Origin: Uloborus plumipes
Lineage: Eukaryota; Arthropoda; Arachnida; Araneae; Uloboridae
NCBI GenBank assembly: GCA_038373865.1
Contig: JAXGGA010001136.1
Location: 103,615 to 167,614 of the forward strand
DNA length: 64,000 nt
Direction: 5' to 3'
In this document: positions 14,116 to 28,572 of the stretch, one piece after another
Position numbering within the stretch: position 1 is the stretch's first letter
Layout of the letters: every line of letters starts with the position of its first letter
Position numbers and translations under genes: made by a program
Notes under the pieces: generated by a model
Told to the model about the DNA's origin: nothing
Database searches by the model: none
Seen by the model: the letters and a program-made list of their open reading frames with translations, nothing else

Positions 14116-16079
14116 AGAATGCGCTAAAATTATCATAAACAGATTGGACAAATTGTGGTTCTGGAAGCGATATTTCGAGGAGTGTTAATCAAACTACGGA
14201 TATATTTCACGATGAGAGCGATAAAATCAGCGAACTTGATTTTTACTACAAAATGGCGTTCCTCTCTTACAGTTACATGGGCGTCCGTGGGGACGGGACA
14301 CCCTCTAGACATTACACTGCCAGTGTTAAATATAAATTTTGAGTACAAAAAAACATTTCAATATAAGTCATTAGCGGATGATGGCTTTTTAAAACTAACT
14401 TCACGAAGCAATTTTAATAATTTAATTTGCACTTAATTTGCTTTCAGAATCATTACAAAATATTTAAGATTCGATTTTCCCATGATTTCTAAATGAAACA
14501 AAACAATGAATTCCCTTACCTTGGGGCTAGAAACATCAAGTCTTCACCCCTCTATGACTCCTTAATTATATAGCTTGAACTAAGTTTTACATGCCTCAAG
14601 CATGAGCTATCATTCAAAGCAATTTTAAATTCGTCAAAATATAGTGAAATCCTTGAAGCATAAGCAAGGATCTGATATATATGATACATGGAAAAACAAG
14701 GACGGTAGTGAAAGAGTAAAACCGATGCTTACTGATCTACACCTACTCAGAAACTACATTTCCCCTTCAACCCCACCCCCAACCTCGATTAATTACATGA
14801 CAACGCCTCCAACAAAAGACAGTAAAGAACATTCAATTAGTACTCAGGTGAATGAAGACGTCGTTGAGGAGCACGATGAAGAAATCATTTTTTTCTTCGA
14901 ATTAAAACTTTTAAACTTTTTTTAAAAATGTCATCCCCCACAAGAATTACACATGGGAGCCTATGTTCCCTTACCATGACATTTTCCACGCAGTGCAGTT
15001 TTCGATAGGAAGAATGATCATTTTGACATGCGTATTGCTCTCCAAAAACCAATTTCAAAGCAAATTAGTTACAATGAGGAACAGTTAATTTCAGAGAATG
15101 GTTTACCATTCATTCCATAAAAAAAAACATAGGAGTTGCGAAGTTTTTATGTATTTATCTTTAATTTTCACAATCATTTGTTATACGTTTGAATGCAAAA
15201 CTTCAATTTTTCTGGAGTGTGTAGACACTACCTCACCAGTAAAGAAATAACTGCAACAATAATAGGCAGCTTTCCAACCTGTTACAAATTCTAAAATCGA
15301 AAATTCCCCAAAAGATTTGCGAATCATTTGCTTGCAGTATTCTCTTTACTTTTTCACTTTTGTCTTCCGTGAATGAATGAAGATTATCCAATAACTTTTC
15401 TTTCGCTCATCAAACACCTACTAATGTGGGTGCTCAGACACTTAAAAGAGTGGGTGGATACCACCTACATTTACTAGGAATAGAATTCGATTCCTAAGCA
15501 TTATAATACGAAAACGTATCGATCAATTTACGTAATATTTTAATCTGTTCTATTTGAAGCGTTTCGAATTCAACCGTTTATGTGAAGAAGAATAGAGCTA
15601 TCGGATAAATGAAGCCATATGAAAATTTTAACAATAGTCCCCAAATTAGTTTAAGAATGCTCTTGTGAATTATTCTCTTAATGGGAGAAAAAAAAGAGCA
15701 AACCGACTTTAGATGCATTAAAAATAACAATTTGGCGCAACAACATTATACATCAAACAGAAAAACATGCATTAGATATAATAAAATAATTAAAAAGTAA
15801 TTGAGGGAACAAAGAACTCCTGTTTTATTTATTGAATTACTTGAATCAACGCAGTTATTCTCAGTTGTAAAATGATTAGCCTTTCAAAGAATGCTAAGAT
15901 TTCACACATGTAGTTTTATGAAATGTAATTAACATAATATAAAAACTATAAGGGTGCGTTTTCCAGAATTATACGGCGACATGGCCAAAATGTCCTGAAA
16001 TTCGTTTCTGTGAGTGAAAGCAATCTTTCAAAACGAAATTAATCGCCAACGTTGACACTTGTATAAATAAATAAAGCAT

Positions 16080-17165
16080 CCCACCTAAAACAATAACCAA
16101 AAATAACGCAACAGAGCGATGTTCGGCGACAATATCTGTCCTTGGCCCACATGCAGTACATCATTTCGAGCAAGAGCAACCGAGAAGAACGAAGAAAGAC
16201 GCCAAAGAAAAAATAATATTAAGTTCGATAGTCATCGATGATCACTTTTCCACGGATGGTCAGACAGAACACAAATCAGACACAATCTACATTAATGCAA
16301 ACGGGGCAACGGGCTGTTTCTGAAGAAGGAGATAACGAGAAGAAAAGATACATTTAAAAGTAAGAAATTAGGAAGCTAATGTCTTGTTTTCGTAATGTTT
16401 TGCGATCCGAATGATCCGACTCGGTGCTGCTTGTACTGATATTATCAGTGCTATCTTTGAGAGGTAAACTGGAGCTGCTGAGGGTCAGATATTTGGTCCA
16501 GTGATTAACCACTGAATTTAAACTTATGAAAATTGTGAGAAATGAATCTTCGAGTTCAGAAAAAGGGAATATATTTACATTAATGAATAGGCGGGAGAAC
16601 GAAATTATTAATGCAGGTTAAAATTCATTCTTGGCAGATTTGAAAATGTCATCGAACCATTTCAACTTTCGGCAACTATGTTTCTTATGCCGTAAGAAAA
16701 ACGTAACATAAAGTTGTAAAATGAGTTATAAAAGAGTTTTAAGGGAAAATAGTTCAAAATAATATATTAACCATTCTAAAGATTTCTCTTTGGTGCTCGG
16801 TTCTTAGCTATTGTGGCAATTACTAAAATTTGGCGTCTTGGTGTTATTTCGAAATTACGTATTAGAGCAAATGTCAAGTTTATGCGTGCAACAAATCAAA
16901 TTGACGCGATCGTTGGCAGCAATTGAAGCAAACATGAAAAATGTATGATTACGCCACCCTTTTGGACTGAAAACAAACCAACGCCTGTTTCAATTCAATT
17001 GGGGATAAAGGAGAGGGAAAAAAAACTGCAGTTGAAACTTGTAAGTATTACATTAGAATGTTTTTCTTAAGTAAAAAATGTCAAGCATTCTAAAGATTAA
17101 AAATCAAAATATTTCATGTATCTTGTCCCTGCCACCTTCTTCCATTCCATCTTCATTAGTTTCTT

Positions 17166-17201
<36 letters not shown>

Positions 17202-18100
17202 AGAACTGATCCCTATTATGATTTACATAGTTTCATTCATTTCAATCCTCTAAAACAATGTCGAGAAAATAAAGAAGAAGGAAAAAAAAAAAACTTTCTT
17301 GCACACACATCTGATAAGCACAAAAAATCTTTGGAATTTGCGGAAGTATTTGGTACTCTGTCTTCACGAACGGCAAATCACGAACATGTTCTTAGCGAAA
17401 AATATCTACCCAGGCATACAAATACTGTATGTATTAAAATATGACATTCCTCCCCTTACAATTATTATTATTATTAATTTATTTATTTTTTGGTCGCGCC
17501 TTTGACCTAACTCTTGCGCATTAATTAAAAAAAGAAGAAATAAGAAAGCGAAAGGAATATTCAATAATTTATTATCCTAATTGGCAATTAATGTCTTGAA
17601 TTGACTTCAATAAACCATTTTTCACACGATCACACGGGGAAAAGGAAGTGCAAAAAAAAAGCTTTCAAACAATTTCAATGTTGAGTGAAAATCCGGTTTC
17701 TCCGAGCCGATACAAAACATTACCTCCAGAAATCTGAATATGGTCATAACCTCGACACCCAGCCAACAGATCCCGCTCTCAACGCCGATCAGACCTTGAT
17801 CACGACGCACAAACAGCGAGCTCCCAAATGGAAGGAGAAGGTCTTTAACCCAAAATGTAAACAAGACAAGACTTCTACTTTCGCTACAGGAAAAAAGAAT
17901 GAACGTGTCGGCACACAGACAAGCTCGGTGAACAACGACGAGTGGGGGAAGGGGAAGGGGGTGCAATGATTCCAGAAGGATTGAGCCATATTAAGAAGGT
18001 AAGAGAGAAGCCATCTCGACCTGTCTTCAGCGAATACCTCCGAGAAGCATCATTAAGTTGGTTGTCGGGCATGCGAAGGTCTCTGAGGAATTCATAAAGG
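16080..18100. other. Intron sequence with unique patches, no gene recognised
   Basis: Patches at 16100-16330 and 17640-18080 are less AT-rich. Overlapping open frames there (for example 17685-17969 plus and 17622-17966 minus) lie on both strands and match nothing I recognise, so they are probably not genes. Confidence 0.45.
17171..17198. repeat. (TG)n microsatellite
   Basis: Fourteen TG units. Confidence 0.92.
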
Positions 18101-20441
18101 AAAAAGGTTGTAAATTATTCCATAGTTGAAGCATGCACCTCTTGTTGGAAACGACTCTATTTTAAAGGACGCTGAGACATGGAATACAAAATGGACTTAA
18201 TGCGATTTTTTCGAAGTGAAAAAAGTATAATGTGAAGGTGATGAGATGTGGTGAATGCTCTAATTCTACGTGAAAATGATATAAAATGAATCCAAATTTT
18301 AAACTTCTAGACAGGTCGCTGGAGTGTCGGATTTCCATACATTCACATAGAACTTTAAGAAGTAAAACTGAGAAGTTAAATCAATGAACAATTTTTACCA
18401 ACATTTGCGAAACTTGTTGGGACTTTCGTGATACAACATCGCAAAGAAAACTACACCTGACATTAAAAACACAAGTTATATAGCTACATTAAGCATGTAA
18501 CTGGGAAACGATGGTCTATTATCCTTGTTAAAAGCTCTTAACTTTTACTCAAACATGAAATGTGGCACAGGTCAAATTTTATTCATAATAAAGTCTATTC
18601 GAAAAGAAATGAAAAGTTGCCTCTTTTCTTAGTATAGTGGTCTTAATATTTTAAAGTTTGGGTCGGTACTAGTATAATTATTTGGATGAGTTTAAATTAT
18701 GCACTGTTAATCGAAATTACCAAATGATGAAATCCGATATTTCCCAATTACTGCATTAATCAGCTTCCCTGAACTCTTGGCAAAAAAAAAAAAAAAAACT
18801 CATTCGTAAGTAGCTTTTACCGTAGAAAAATAGAAAATGAAAGAAAGGAAAGCCCCAGTTTAATAAAAGCAATGAATGTTTTTCAGAGAGAAAGTTTCTT
18901 TGCTAAGAATCATATAAAGGTAGGAGTGCTAAAATATTAACAAAATAAAAGAGGTACCAATTAATGCAGAAAAAATGATTGAAAAGATAGCTTCCGAATA
19001 GTTAGCACATACTGAAATAATGAAATATTAGACAACGAAGTCAAAATTGCAAAGACGGTTCAATGGTACTCAGGGGTTTACGAATGCCCAAACTTGATAC
19101 AAATATCGAATACCTTCCACTTAAAAAATGGCAATTAAAAAAATGTTAAAAATCTAGATTTTCAAAGATAGTGAAGATTTAGTGTAATTCTGGAAAGTCC
19201 TGATTTGATATTTCACCGAAAGACTGGGCTAAAAGACCGATCAGAGGCAAAATAAATGCCGAACAGCTTCAACACCAACTTCTCTTCTAAGATAGCACGA
19301 GTTTCAAACAACTCTTACTTTCACAGGAAAGGAATGGAAACTGAAGAGGTGTTTGATTAGCTGAGGTCAACAGGATTCCTCAACTGAGCAAATAACGCCT
19401 CTAATCAGAACACGTTTATAACAACCTTTGAGCAACTGCATCCTGAGCAATTATTTAAAGAACATTTCGCGAAATAATTTGATGTTTCCCAAGATTCTCG
19501 AGAAAAACTACGCGAGGAAGAAGAAAGAAAAATCGTCTCGAGCAATTCTCCCCGCGCGAGTGCGATGTCCTTTCCTTAAATCATTCAGATTGAATAAAAA
19601 GGAAATATTGATGCAGTTTATGGCGTTGCGCTGCGACTCAACGCTGATCCTAAAGCACAACCGTCTGGCGGGAGAAAACATGCAGAAAATGGGTCTCGGA
19701 TTACAACTGCGAGAGATAGTCTGCAAAATTATTTCTTAAAACTCGAGTGGGAATTTATTTTGAAATCTAATTCGCAGCAAAAGAAAATAAACGGCGCTGA
19801 TAAGCTAACGTGCCAGCTAAAAAGGAAAGCTATCTGCTATAATGTATTTTAAATTTAAAATATTGTAAAATATTCATGCATTAAACAAAACAAACAAAAC
19901 CAGGTCATGACTTTTACATTTCAGAACAGTGATTAACTGTCGCGAGCAAAACGATTTCTCCTTCATTTCGCAATGTTCTTATAGAATCGATTAAAAAATA
20001 AATGAATAAACTCGCATGTGTGTGTGTTCATTTGCACACAAAAAACATAAAACACAAATTTAATACCGTTGCGTAATATCAAAATTGCCCATATATTTTC
20101 TTTATAACAAGTAATTATTCCAAATATGCAGCGTTGTCTAACAAAATAAAGGGTGCAAAATGGTAAAGAGAACAATTGCAAAATGAAAGGGAAGGATTTA
20201 AAACAAAAAAACAAAACCAAAAAAATAATAATTATAACAATAATTCAAGTCGGATATTGGTTAAAATGTAATAAAAAGTCAATTGCTACTTAGATCAATG
20301 TAGAAATTTTTCATTTCATCGAAGCGTCCGTTAGTGAAACAAGAGTCGATGCCGTTTTTCTCATTCGTTCGTTTAGTTTGTTGTTTTAATTCACTTTTAA
20401 TCCCACGTAACAGGAGCAACTATAGGGTCCACTCCATCTTA

Positions 20442-20444
<3 letters not shown>

Positions 20445-20479
<35 letters not shown>
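20445..20479. repeat. Poly-T tract of 35 bases
   Basis: Uninterrupted T run; it could be the A-tail of a minus-strand retroposed sequence, but no body is recognisable next to it. Confidence 0.85.
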
Positions 20480-20481
<2 letters not shown>

Positions 20482-21340
20482 CATGAAATCTCTAATGTTC
20501 CATCACGCATTCAACTACTAAAAAAATTTCATTCGACTACTACTATAAAAACTAATTAATAGTTGTTTAATTAGTTTGATTATCCAATATTGCATTGTCA
20601 GCAAGTCTGAAGTCGCATTCCAAATTCCAAAAGAATCCAATCACAGGAAGTGGGTGAAAATTAAGTTACAAGATATGAACAAGATAGATAAATTACGTAT
20701 ATGTAAAAAAAATACATAAAAACTTGAATTAATAGCAGGAATTGAATCCCAAGGTAACTTTACATTCTACAAGGAGAAAAAAATTCAAGCACTTAACCAT
20801 TTTTTCAAGAATTAAAAAATATTTTTCAAGGTACTGCTATACCTTTGTGCCCATAACTATCACGTGCGAACTTCAATTATTTCAGAGATATAAATAATAA
20901 GCGAATATAAATAGTCTAGGAACACAAAATTGCATTTTCCACAACAAGAGAAACATATAAAGGATCTACTGCAAAGACAGTTCCTCTAAGAATCCCTGAA
21001 AAGATCGGTTAACAACATACAATACTTTTTTTTATTTACATAACAACACATTTTTTTATTTACACAAAGGATAACACAAAAACGTAACCACAACAGAAAG
21101 GATTAAAACGAGCAAGGCACCGATGGGTATCAACCTCACAATCTCCGGCATACATAGCAAATGTCTTCACACTTCCTCCACAGAGGCCCCTCTAAAATAT
21201 TGGAGGCTAACAAAACATTCCTTAGTCTGCAAATAACTTATTTGTATGTATCAATATGAATTATTTGTTCCGCTAGCAAGACATTGTAACTTAAACAGTT
21301 ATTACATTGTAAATTAAACTACATGTGGCGTGGTTGCTAT

Positions 21341-21537
21341 CAGTGGCGTACATAGCGGCCCCTCCAACAATCGCGGCGCGGGGGGGGGGGGGGGTGCAAG
21401 AGGTTTGAGGGAGCCCGATCTAGAAAAAAAGCACTAAAGGTTACATGGGGAAAACATTTTTTACATTTTAAATAGGGGGTGGGGGGCGCACTTACAAATC
21501 TTGCTAGGGAGCGCACCTTAGTCTATGTACGCTACTG
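21341..21537. mobile_element. 197-bp hAT-type MITE with G-run
   Basis: Ends CAGTGGCGTACATAG and CTATGTACGCTACTG are inverted, flanked by a perfect 8-bp target duplication GTTGCTAT (21333-21340 and 21538-21545). The interior contains a poly-G run. Confidence 0.88.
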
Positions 21538-23334
21538 GTTGCTATATTATATAAACTGCAAAATAATAATAAATAATTACAATAATAAAGTGAAGGGAAA
21601 CAAATATATGGCTCAAGGTCGGAAATTAGTTCTATTTATTTATTTTTTAAGTTTTATTTTATTTTATTATTATTATTTATTAATTTTCACGTGTCACGTG
21701 TGCGAACGCGAATTTTGGGCACCAAAACTTCTATTCAGATCGAATCCATAAATTTGGCAAAATAACAGAATTTCACATTTCTCTCATTTACAAACTACGA
21801 CAACCGGATAGTGGTGTTCTGCTTCGCCCTTTTTCATTACAGCTGGAAGCTGGGAGTAGAGCGGCGGAAAAGAAGCATCCGTTGCGAAAAAAAAAAAAAA
21901 GGAGTGACCGGTTTTGCGCGAGAACAAAGATTTTTCTGCGAATTCTGCTCGCTTGAAATATGCGGGTAGGCAGCAATGAGACGGCATACAGGATACCAGA
22001 AAGACGATGACACCAGAACGAGAAAGAGAGAAGGTCAAAGATTTTAGTACATGAATCTCAAGGTCATGTCGTATTAACCAGTTTATGTCAAGATTCAAGA
22101 ACCGCACCGTAACTTTGGATTGGGGGGAAAAAACTTTGTCCAATGTGCAGTAGCCGGCAATATGTAATTTGTTAACAGACGTCGGGATCTTCTTTAGTTA
22201 TGACTCAATCTCATAGGGTGGGCCGACAAGAAATGTTGTGCATGCAAACACACTAATATGTTGAGAATATGAAGGTTACTTTAAGTCTGAGGTTTTCGTT
22301 TTCTTTTCGATTTACACTGATCTTAAAACAGCTACACCATTTATCAGTCTTATTTTTATTTACCACAGCAAATCTAAGAAGGCGTTGCTTTATTTTTCGA
22401 TTAGCATAAAGGTATGATGCTATGAAGCCCTATAGCCAAAGCTTAGCTCGAATGCCAGCTTGAGATAGGTAAAAAAGTTTACTTGACTTGGCATACATAC
22501 ATTGGAGGTCCTTCCGCACACGCCTCTTCTTTCTGTCCTTTTCTGCACACATCATAAATGATCAATCCAGTTGAAAGCAGAAGTTTTCGCTTTATACTTA
22601 AAATTGCTCGTGAAAGATTCCAATTGATTAGAAAGAGCGGACCCTGCTTCACCGTTTGTCCTTTTAGGCCTAGTCAAAGAGCATCCTACCTAGAAACCCC
22701 CCCCCCCCCCGAAATTTGAAACAATATGGGTTTGATTGCTCTTCCTCAATGTTAGACTAACCCAAGTCAGATTACCACTACTTTGCAGAATAGGGTAAGT
22801 AATAACATATCTCTTGTATATACAAAGGTTGGAACTCGAGTTCTTTTAAGACTAGTAAACAATTATGGAAATGAAGTTACGTTGTTGTGACTCAAGACGG
22901 AGAAATATTCCACATACATTGCAGAAAAACACAGAAAATCACTACTTTTGTACTTCGTGAGTCTAGTTTTAAGGTAGATAATTTTTTATAGCGATATTTA
23001 AACTCAAAAGCAATATGTACGGTCATAGTTAAGGGGACTTTTAATATTTAAACAATCATTTATTACTGTCTACTATTTTGTCCAGATGTATAGTAGTTAA
23101 AAGCAAACGCAAAGACAAAATACGTAAGTGGTTGCAACTCTACAGAACTTTCTTCGATTGGATTGTACTGTTCAAGCGGTTCCTCACAGATGAGTTGAGC
23201 CTACTGCTCCAAAATTTCTAAATCGGGCACTGATAACGTAGCAACTTTGAAATTGTTGTTACTAACCGTACTGGAGAAGAGGATACGCAACTAGTCTGCT
23301 CAAAACAAAGCAGCATTCCTCGTGGAGCAAGCAA

Positions 23335-23605
23335 AGCGGATCTAGAAATGTTTCAAGGTAGGGTTGATTGGTTTTATTACGCATCCTGAAAATAATAAAA
23401 TCATCTTGGCTTGCAAATGTCTCACACGTTTTGGACTTAAATTACGAAACGTATCCTGAAAAGAACCCTAAACTTCTCTTCTGCTGCTCTGCTAGCATCA
23501 AAGATAGTCTAAAAGTGAATATTTTGAACTTCAGTATTGAGAATTTACCACTGGTGAGTCCCTCAATTGCCCCAATCGCCCCTCCCTTGTATCCGTCCCT
23601 GGGAC
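23335..23605. mobile_element. hAT-like MITE family copy (GCGGAT…ATCCGTCCC ends)
   Basis: Shares an order of motifs with 37605-37885 and 55837-56118: gcggatctagaaatg, gattggttttattacg, cttcagtattgagaa, then ccgtccctgg. The overlapping open frames on both strands here are by-products of the repeat. Confidence 0.65.
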
Positions 23606-24988
23606 CAAACAAGAAAGGAATTAGTGTGATCAAAGAAATATATTTTTCAAAACGAAGTATCAAAATAAGAATTTGCACAATTTGTGCCAACATTGCCAAG
23701 AACTGCAATGATTTTGAGTGCAAATTATCTCAATAGCGAGTTACACTTCTTGGAAACTGACAAATATTTCATAATGCTAGTTACATCCATGTCAAAAACT
23801 GATGGCAATGCGCAAAGAAAGTTATTATTGCTATAAAAAGTTTCTTTTTTCTGATTTCATCACTTTCAAAGCAAAGACGTAAACCTTGACTTGCACAAGC
23901 AAAGAACTTATCAGTTCTGATTACACCAACTGCGCCGAATGGAAAGACAATGTTCATTTCCCTTCCTTCTTTTTCCGCAATGAATCGACAACACTTTATT
24001 TACTGTAAACACGGAAATCCGTTTAGATATTATATCCCTGAAGCGAAAACTATCAATTCTATAAAAGAAACCGACACAAAGGCTTGGCGAGAAGGGAAGT
24101 ATAGTTTGTCATCATTTTGCTGCATAACATTGACAGCTGTCCACCGCAGGAATATCATTTAAGTTGGAAAATAGCAGAGAAATGCTAATTCAGCTAATTT
24201 AGAATTCAGAGAGCCAAAATGGCAAAAAAAGAGAGTGTTTTCTCCACTTAGTGCATTGTCAAAAGAAAGTTTCAATTACGTTTTCATCATACTCGTATTT
24301 GTGACAAGATAGTGTGTAGCATGCGAGACACTGACAGTAAATACAAGAAAAATTTGTAATTCAATTGACTGAATTTTTCGACATTGTTTATTTTGTGATT
24401 CCACTTTAGGTGAATAACAAATTAACAAGGAAGTTACAATTTTGCAGAGATATTTCTATTCTCTCCTTGTATTCAACAAAGTTTTAATCGCTTTTAATTT
24501 GCTTAAATTCCACAAAATTGCGATTGAATCAATAGACCAAGCAGTGGCACCGAGTTTTGGAAATGTTCCATTATCTGAAAATGTGTAAGAACCAAAATGA
24601 ATGGTTGGTTGGGGAAAAGGGCAAATTTAAAAATGACTTTCATCAAAAGTGCTTAGATATTTTTGGATGAAAAATACTTAATGGAAACCATCAAATATCG
24701 TTGCATTGTATGTTTTTTTCTATAATTATAGGTGAAAAGTGATGCTTTTAAATAGTCGTGAAAACATAAAAGAAAAAGTGTAGAGCTGCATAGCATTTAA
24801 AAGACAGTTCAAGTAAGATAGAAGAATTTAATTCAATTTTCTTTGAATATACTTGCAACGAATATTTCATCAAGTTTGGCTACTGTGAATGTTTAGTTTC
24901 TTAAATGATTTCTAGTACGTAATTTTTGTTGGTTCATACAAAAAAAAGAAGAGAGAGAGAACAGTTTAAATCAAAGAAAGAAGATGAA

Positions 24989-25110
24989 CAGCAGCGTACA
25001 TAACTTATGTGCCACCCCCCCCCCCCTAAGAAGTAAATTTTATTTTAAAAAAATGATATTTTTAGTGTAACTCATAGTGCAATTTTTCTAGGGTGCTATG
25101 TACGCCACAG
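24989..25110. mobile_element. 122-bp hAT-type MITE with C-run
   Basis: Ends CAGCAGCGTACATA and TATGTACGCCACAG are inverted. The flanks AAGATGAA and AAGATGGA form an 8-bp duplication with one mismatch. Related to the element at 21341. Confidence 0.7.
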
Positions 25111-25269
25111 AAGATGGAATACAGAATATGTTTGATGTTCATCAAGTGGTAATACTGGAATTTTCGTTTTTCAACACAATGACAATATTTACCACCCTTC
25201 TCTCCCCCCCCCCCCCCGAAAAAAAATGTATGCCTCTGGTCTACTAGATCATGATTGTAGCGGATCACA

Positions 25270-25740
25270 AGCCCAGCAAAAAAAGTGAACTGGAAATTTC
25301 CCCTCGGGTGGAACTTGATAAATAACCGAGCGTGGAATCAAAAAGGGGGGACCCCGATGGAAGAAACATGCTTCGGGGAACAAGTAGCCGTTTCTTATCG
25401 AAGGAATTTGTCGAGTGGACTTTGATCATGAACACAACAAAGAGCTCTGTTATCTCGGACTCTCCTCCCAGAATAAACTGAGGCAGGATGTCATATGTTC
25501 CTCATTTCCCGCAAGCGGTTTGGACGGTTATCGAAAATATAAAAGGCACACACCACACTGGCTCTCGGTGCAGATGGAGGCCTATCGGAAGTAATCATAA
25601 ATAAGAAGCCGAAGCTGCTGATGCGAGAGCTGATTAGCGATCGGGCTTCTTCAACACGTTCATTTACTCTGAGAGAGACTCAACCAATTTCTCAACTGTG
25701 ACCCGAAGCGCAATTTTAGATCACGATGGGTCAATGCTCA
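25270..25740 (+). promoter_or_regulatory. GC-richer unique region with a TATA-box-like site
   Basis: Non-repetitive sequence with higher GC than its surroundings. It includes TATAAAAG at 25538-25545, a good TATA consensus on the plus strand, preceded by ttcccgcaagcgg. No clear initiator and no plus-strand coding exon follow. It could be an internal promoter or an enhancer; evidence is weak. Confidence 0.25.
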
Positions 25741-27252
25741 GTTCGAGACTGAAGACAAGGCTCTCTTTTTTTTTTTTTTGCTCTCAACCCCCTTTAAACA
25801 AAACGACTCTCAAGTATTGCCATGCGTTATTTTCTAATATTTTATCAGACATGTGACTCAAATAGGAAACTACCGAAATTGCACGGCCATGTGAACAAAC
25901 ACAGCATGTGATATGATCAGTATATTTTACACACACCTGCAAGTTTTTAGCCATGGTTTTGGCTCGATAAAGCCAACTTTTTTAATTGGATGCATGAAAT
26001 TACCGCCAGATGCTGAATTAAGCATGCAATGCTCTTTCCTTTTCCAGCATATAATATTTTGCTCTCAAAAAATATTTAATTCAGTAAAAATATTGAAAAA
26101 TCACCTGTCTGTTTCATATGAAAACGGATCATAGCTTTTACATATTTACTAAATTGAACTCGTAAAAAGCAACTGATCATTTATAATAGAAACTAGGTAC
26201 ACACAAAAAAAAAAAACCTTTCTTACATGAAACAAGTGTTTTTAGGCAGGGGGGAGGGAGCACTTGATTGAAAAAGTATTTCTCTTTCCGTCGAAATTGT
26301 AACTCATAAATCTAAAACTCAAATAGAGTTTAAAATTCCTTGTTGTAAACTAATACTACTCAATGGAGAGGAATTCCTATTTCAATATCAGTTTTATGGC
26401 TCTCTTCGCAATTACATTTTAAACAAGGAAGTCCCCGTAGGAAAATTTTCAGTTTTTTAAACCCTTAAAAAAAAAATTTTTTTTGATGCTGTAACGAAAA
26501 ATCATTTCGTTGGCAAAAGCCGAAAGAATATTTTTTAATTAAGGTATCATCCAGTTTTTCATTGTAGTGACATGGAGGTGGTGCAGTTTTTCAACTCATT
26601 GAAAAGTGTTCCTTCAAATCAGAAAATATTTTCTAGATATTGAACATGTTTTGGTATTAAAATATTATAATGATATTTTATTTTTTAACCGAATACACAA
26701 ATGCTCGACACACGCTAGTGCACTTTCTCTTTTTAATTAGAAAGCTAATCGAAACTTTCCACTTTAGATTTTAAGCGACATAACAAATGCACAAAACATT
26801 AGCCACAAACACACCTCCTTCCCAATGAAATGCGCTGAATTTGGCAGTTATACATAGAGTGGCAGTGGCGTAGCTAAGGGGGGGGGGGCGTGGGGGGCGG
26901 TCCGCCCAGGGCGGCACTTTTAAGGGGGCGCTAAAATGAGAAGGACGCCGGCAAACCACATGCACCACTAAAAAGTAAAAGGGGAACAACAAGAAGAAAA
27001 AAAAATTTAAAGTGAAATCTGAACGTATCAGGACAGGCTTTGTACGGGAGGAAAAAGAGCAAAAACCAAAAAATTGCCCAATAAATACATAGAGCGCCAT
27101 CGAGATACAGATGCCCTCAAATATAGGGCTCGCAATAAAGAGAAAAGGAGAAATTTAAATAACAACTAAGCAATATTGGGGCGGCAACAAGGTACAGACG
27201 TCACGAAAAAAATTAAAAGTCAAGCAAAGCTATAGAGTGGCATTGGGGCATA

Positions 27253-28572
27253 GGGGAGAGTGGTAATGAATGGGCCACTTTTTGGTTTTGAATTTTTGTA
27301 ATTTTTTCTAACACTTTGTTTTAACTCTAAATTGGTGTTTTAATTACTTTACTTATCTGGCTATCTAAAAAAGTCATAAAAGTTGGATTAGCACCTGTCT
27401 ATAATGAATTATAATAGAAAATAAAAATTTTGAAATTTGGCCCATTCAACCCCACCTATGGGGTTGAATGGGCCATCGAAGGTAATGAATGGGCCACTAA
27501 ATGAATTCAATTGAAACATGCGGATTTAATCTTTTATTTGCTGAATATGACAAAATAAATGTGGCTCTTGACATGATGATACAAAATCATACTGATTTAA
27601 AATTATATAAACATCAAAACTGATGCAATTAAAATAAAACTGATGCATACCAATTGTAGCAGAAAAATGACTAAATAATGAGATTGTAAGAAATAAATAA
27701 CATCAAATATATATATATAAATAACAGATAATACACACTATGATTTTAACAAAATTTATACATTTCAAAAATAATATTAAAAATCACTTTCAAAAACTTC
27801 ATCTTCATTTTCAAACTTGTCAAAATTCAATTTTTTTTTTAATTTACTAGACATCGGGAATAAGAAATATCTAGCTTAAGTTACCAAGAAAGAAAATGAA
27901 ATTGTACTGTGAGGAATATAATATGAAGGAAAGAGGGGGGCTTTTTCAAGTCACGCACTGCGACCAGAGGTCTATTGTACTATAAGAATATAATATAGAT
28001 CTGCAAATTATATTTAGAAGTTACTACAAACCTATTTTGACGACAGTAATCTTTATCTATGACAGTCAGTTGTGTTTCATATTAATGCGAAAATTCAAAG
28101 AAAAGGAAGAAAAACAATATTTAGGTGGCCCATTCATTACCATGATATAGTGGCCCATTCAGCCCCACCTATACTTTTGGAATACGTTTAGGTTTTTTGA
28201 GTACATTGAATTTAGATAACATCAAAATACCGCTTAAGATTAGTTTATAGATATGGAAAGACTAGCTTTATACATATGTATGCAGTGAAATACTTGGTAC
28301 ATTTTAGCTAGGAAATGTTTTACTAAAAAGGGAAAAACTTACTTTTCAGTCAGATTCTTGACCATGCCACTCTAGTTTGAAAATGGCTCAGCGCAAACGA
28401 ATGAAATTTGGATGAGTTTAGTAGAACAAATAGCTACATCTATAGGTGGCATCAAAAAAAAATTCATACAGATAGTTTTTTTTTTTTTTTTCATATTTAT
28501 TCATATTTTGTTTATTTCATATTTTGTTAGTGGCTCATTCATCACCATGGCCCATTCATTACCACTCTCCCC
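27253..28572. mobile_element. 1.32-kb TIR element (GGGGAGAGTGGTAATGAATG ends)
   Basis: Inverted ends of about 25 bp (GGGGAGAGTGGTAATGAATG then GGCC) flanked by TA. The phrase 'gtaatgaatgggccac' and its variants recur inside at 27446-27500 and 28125-28172. No coding region is recognised. Family unknown. Confidence 0.72.

Noticed and set aside
14644..14925. 93-codon plus-strand frame
   Set aside because: Low-complexity proline/threonine stretch and phenylalanine-rich tail, no homologue recognised, antisense within an intron.
17622..17969. Overlapping open frames of 94-114 codons on both strands
   Set aside because: No recognisable protein on either strand and no splice or start context; most likely chance openness in less AT-rich unique sequence.
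19428..19739. 103-codon plus-strand frame opposite a 72-codon minus frame
   Set aside because: Translation resembles no family, and the opposite strand is equally open. Treated as non-coding intron sequence.
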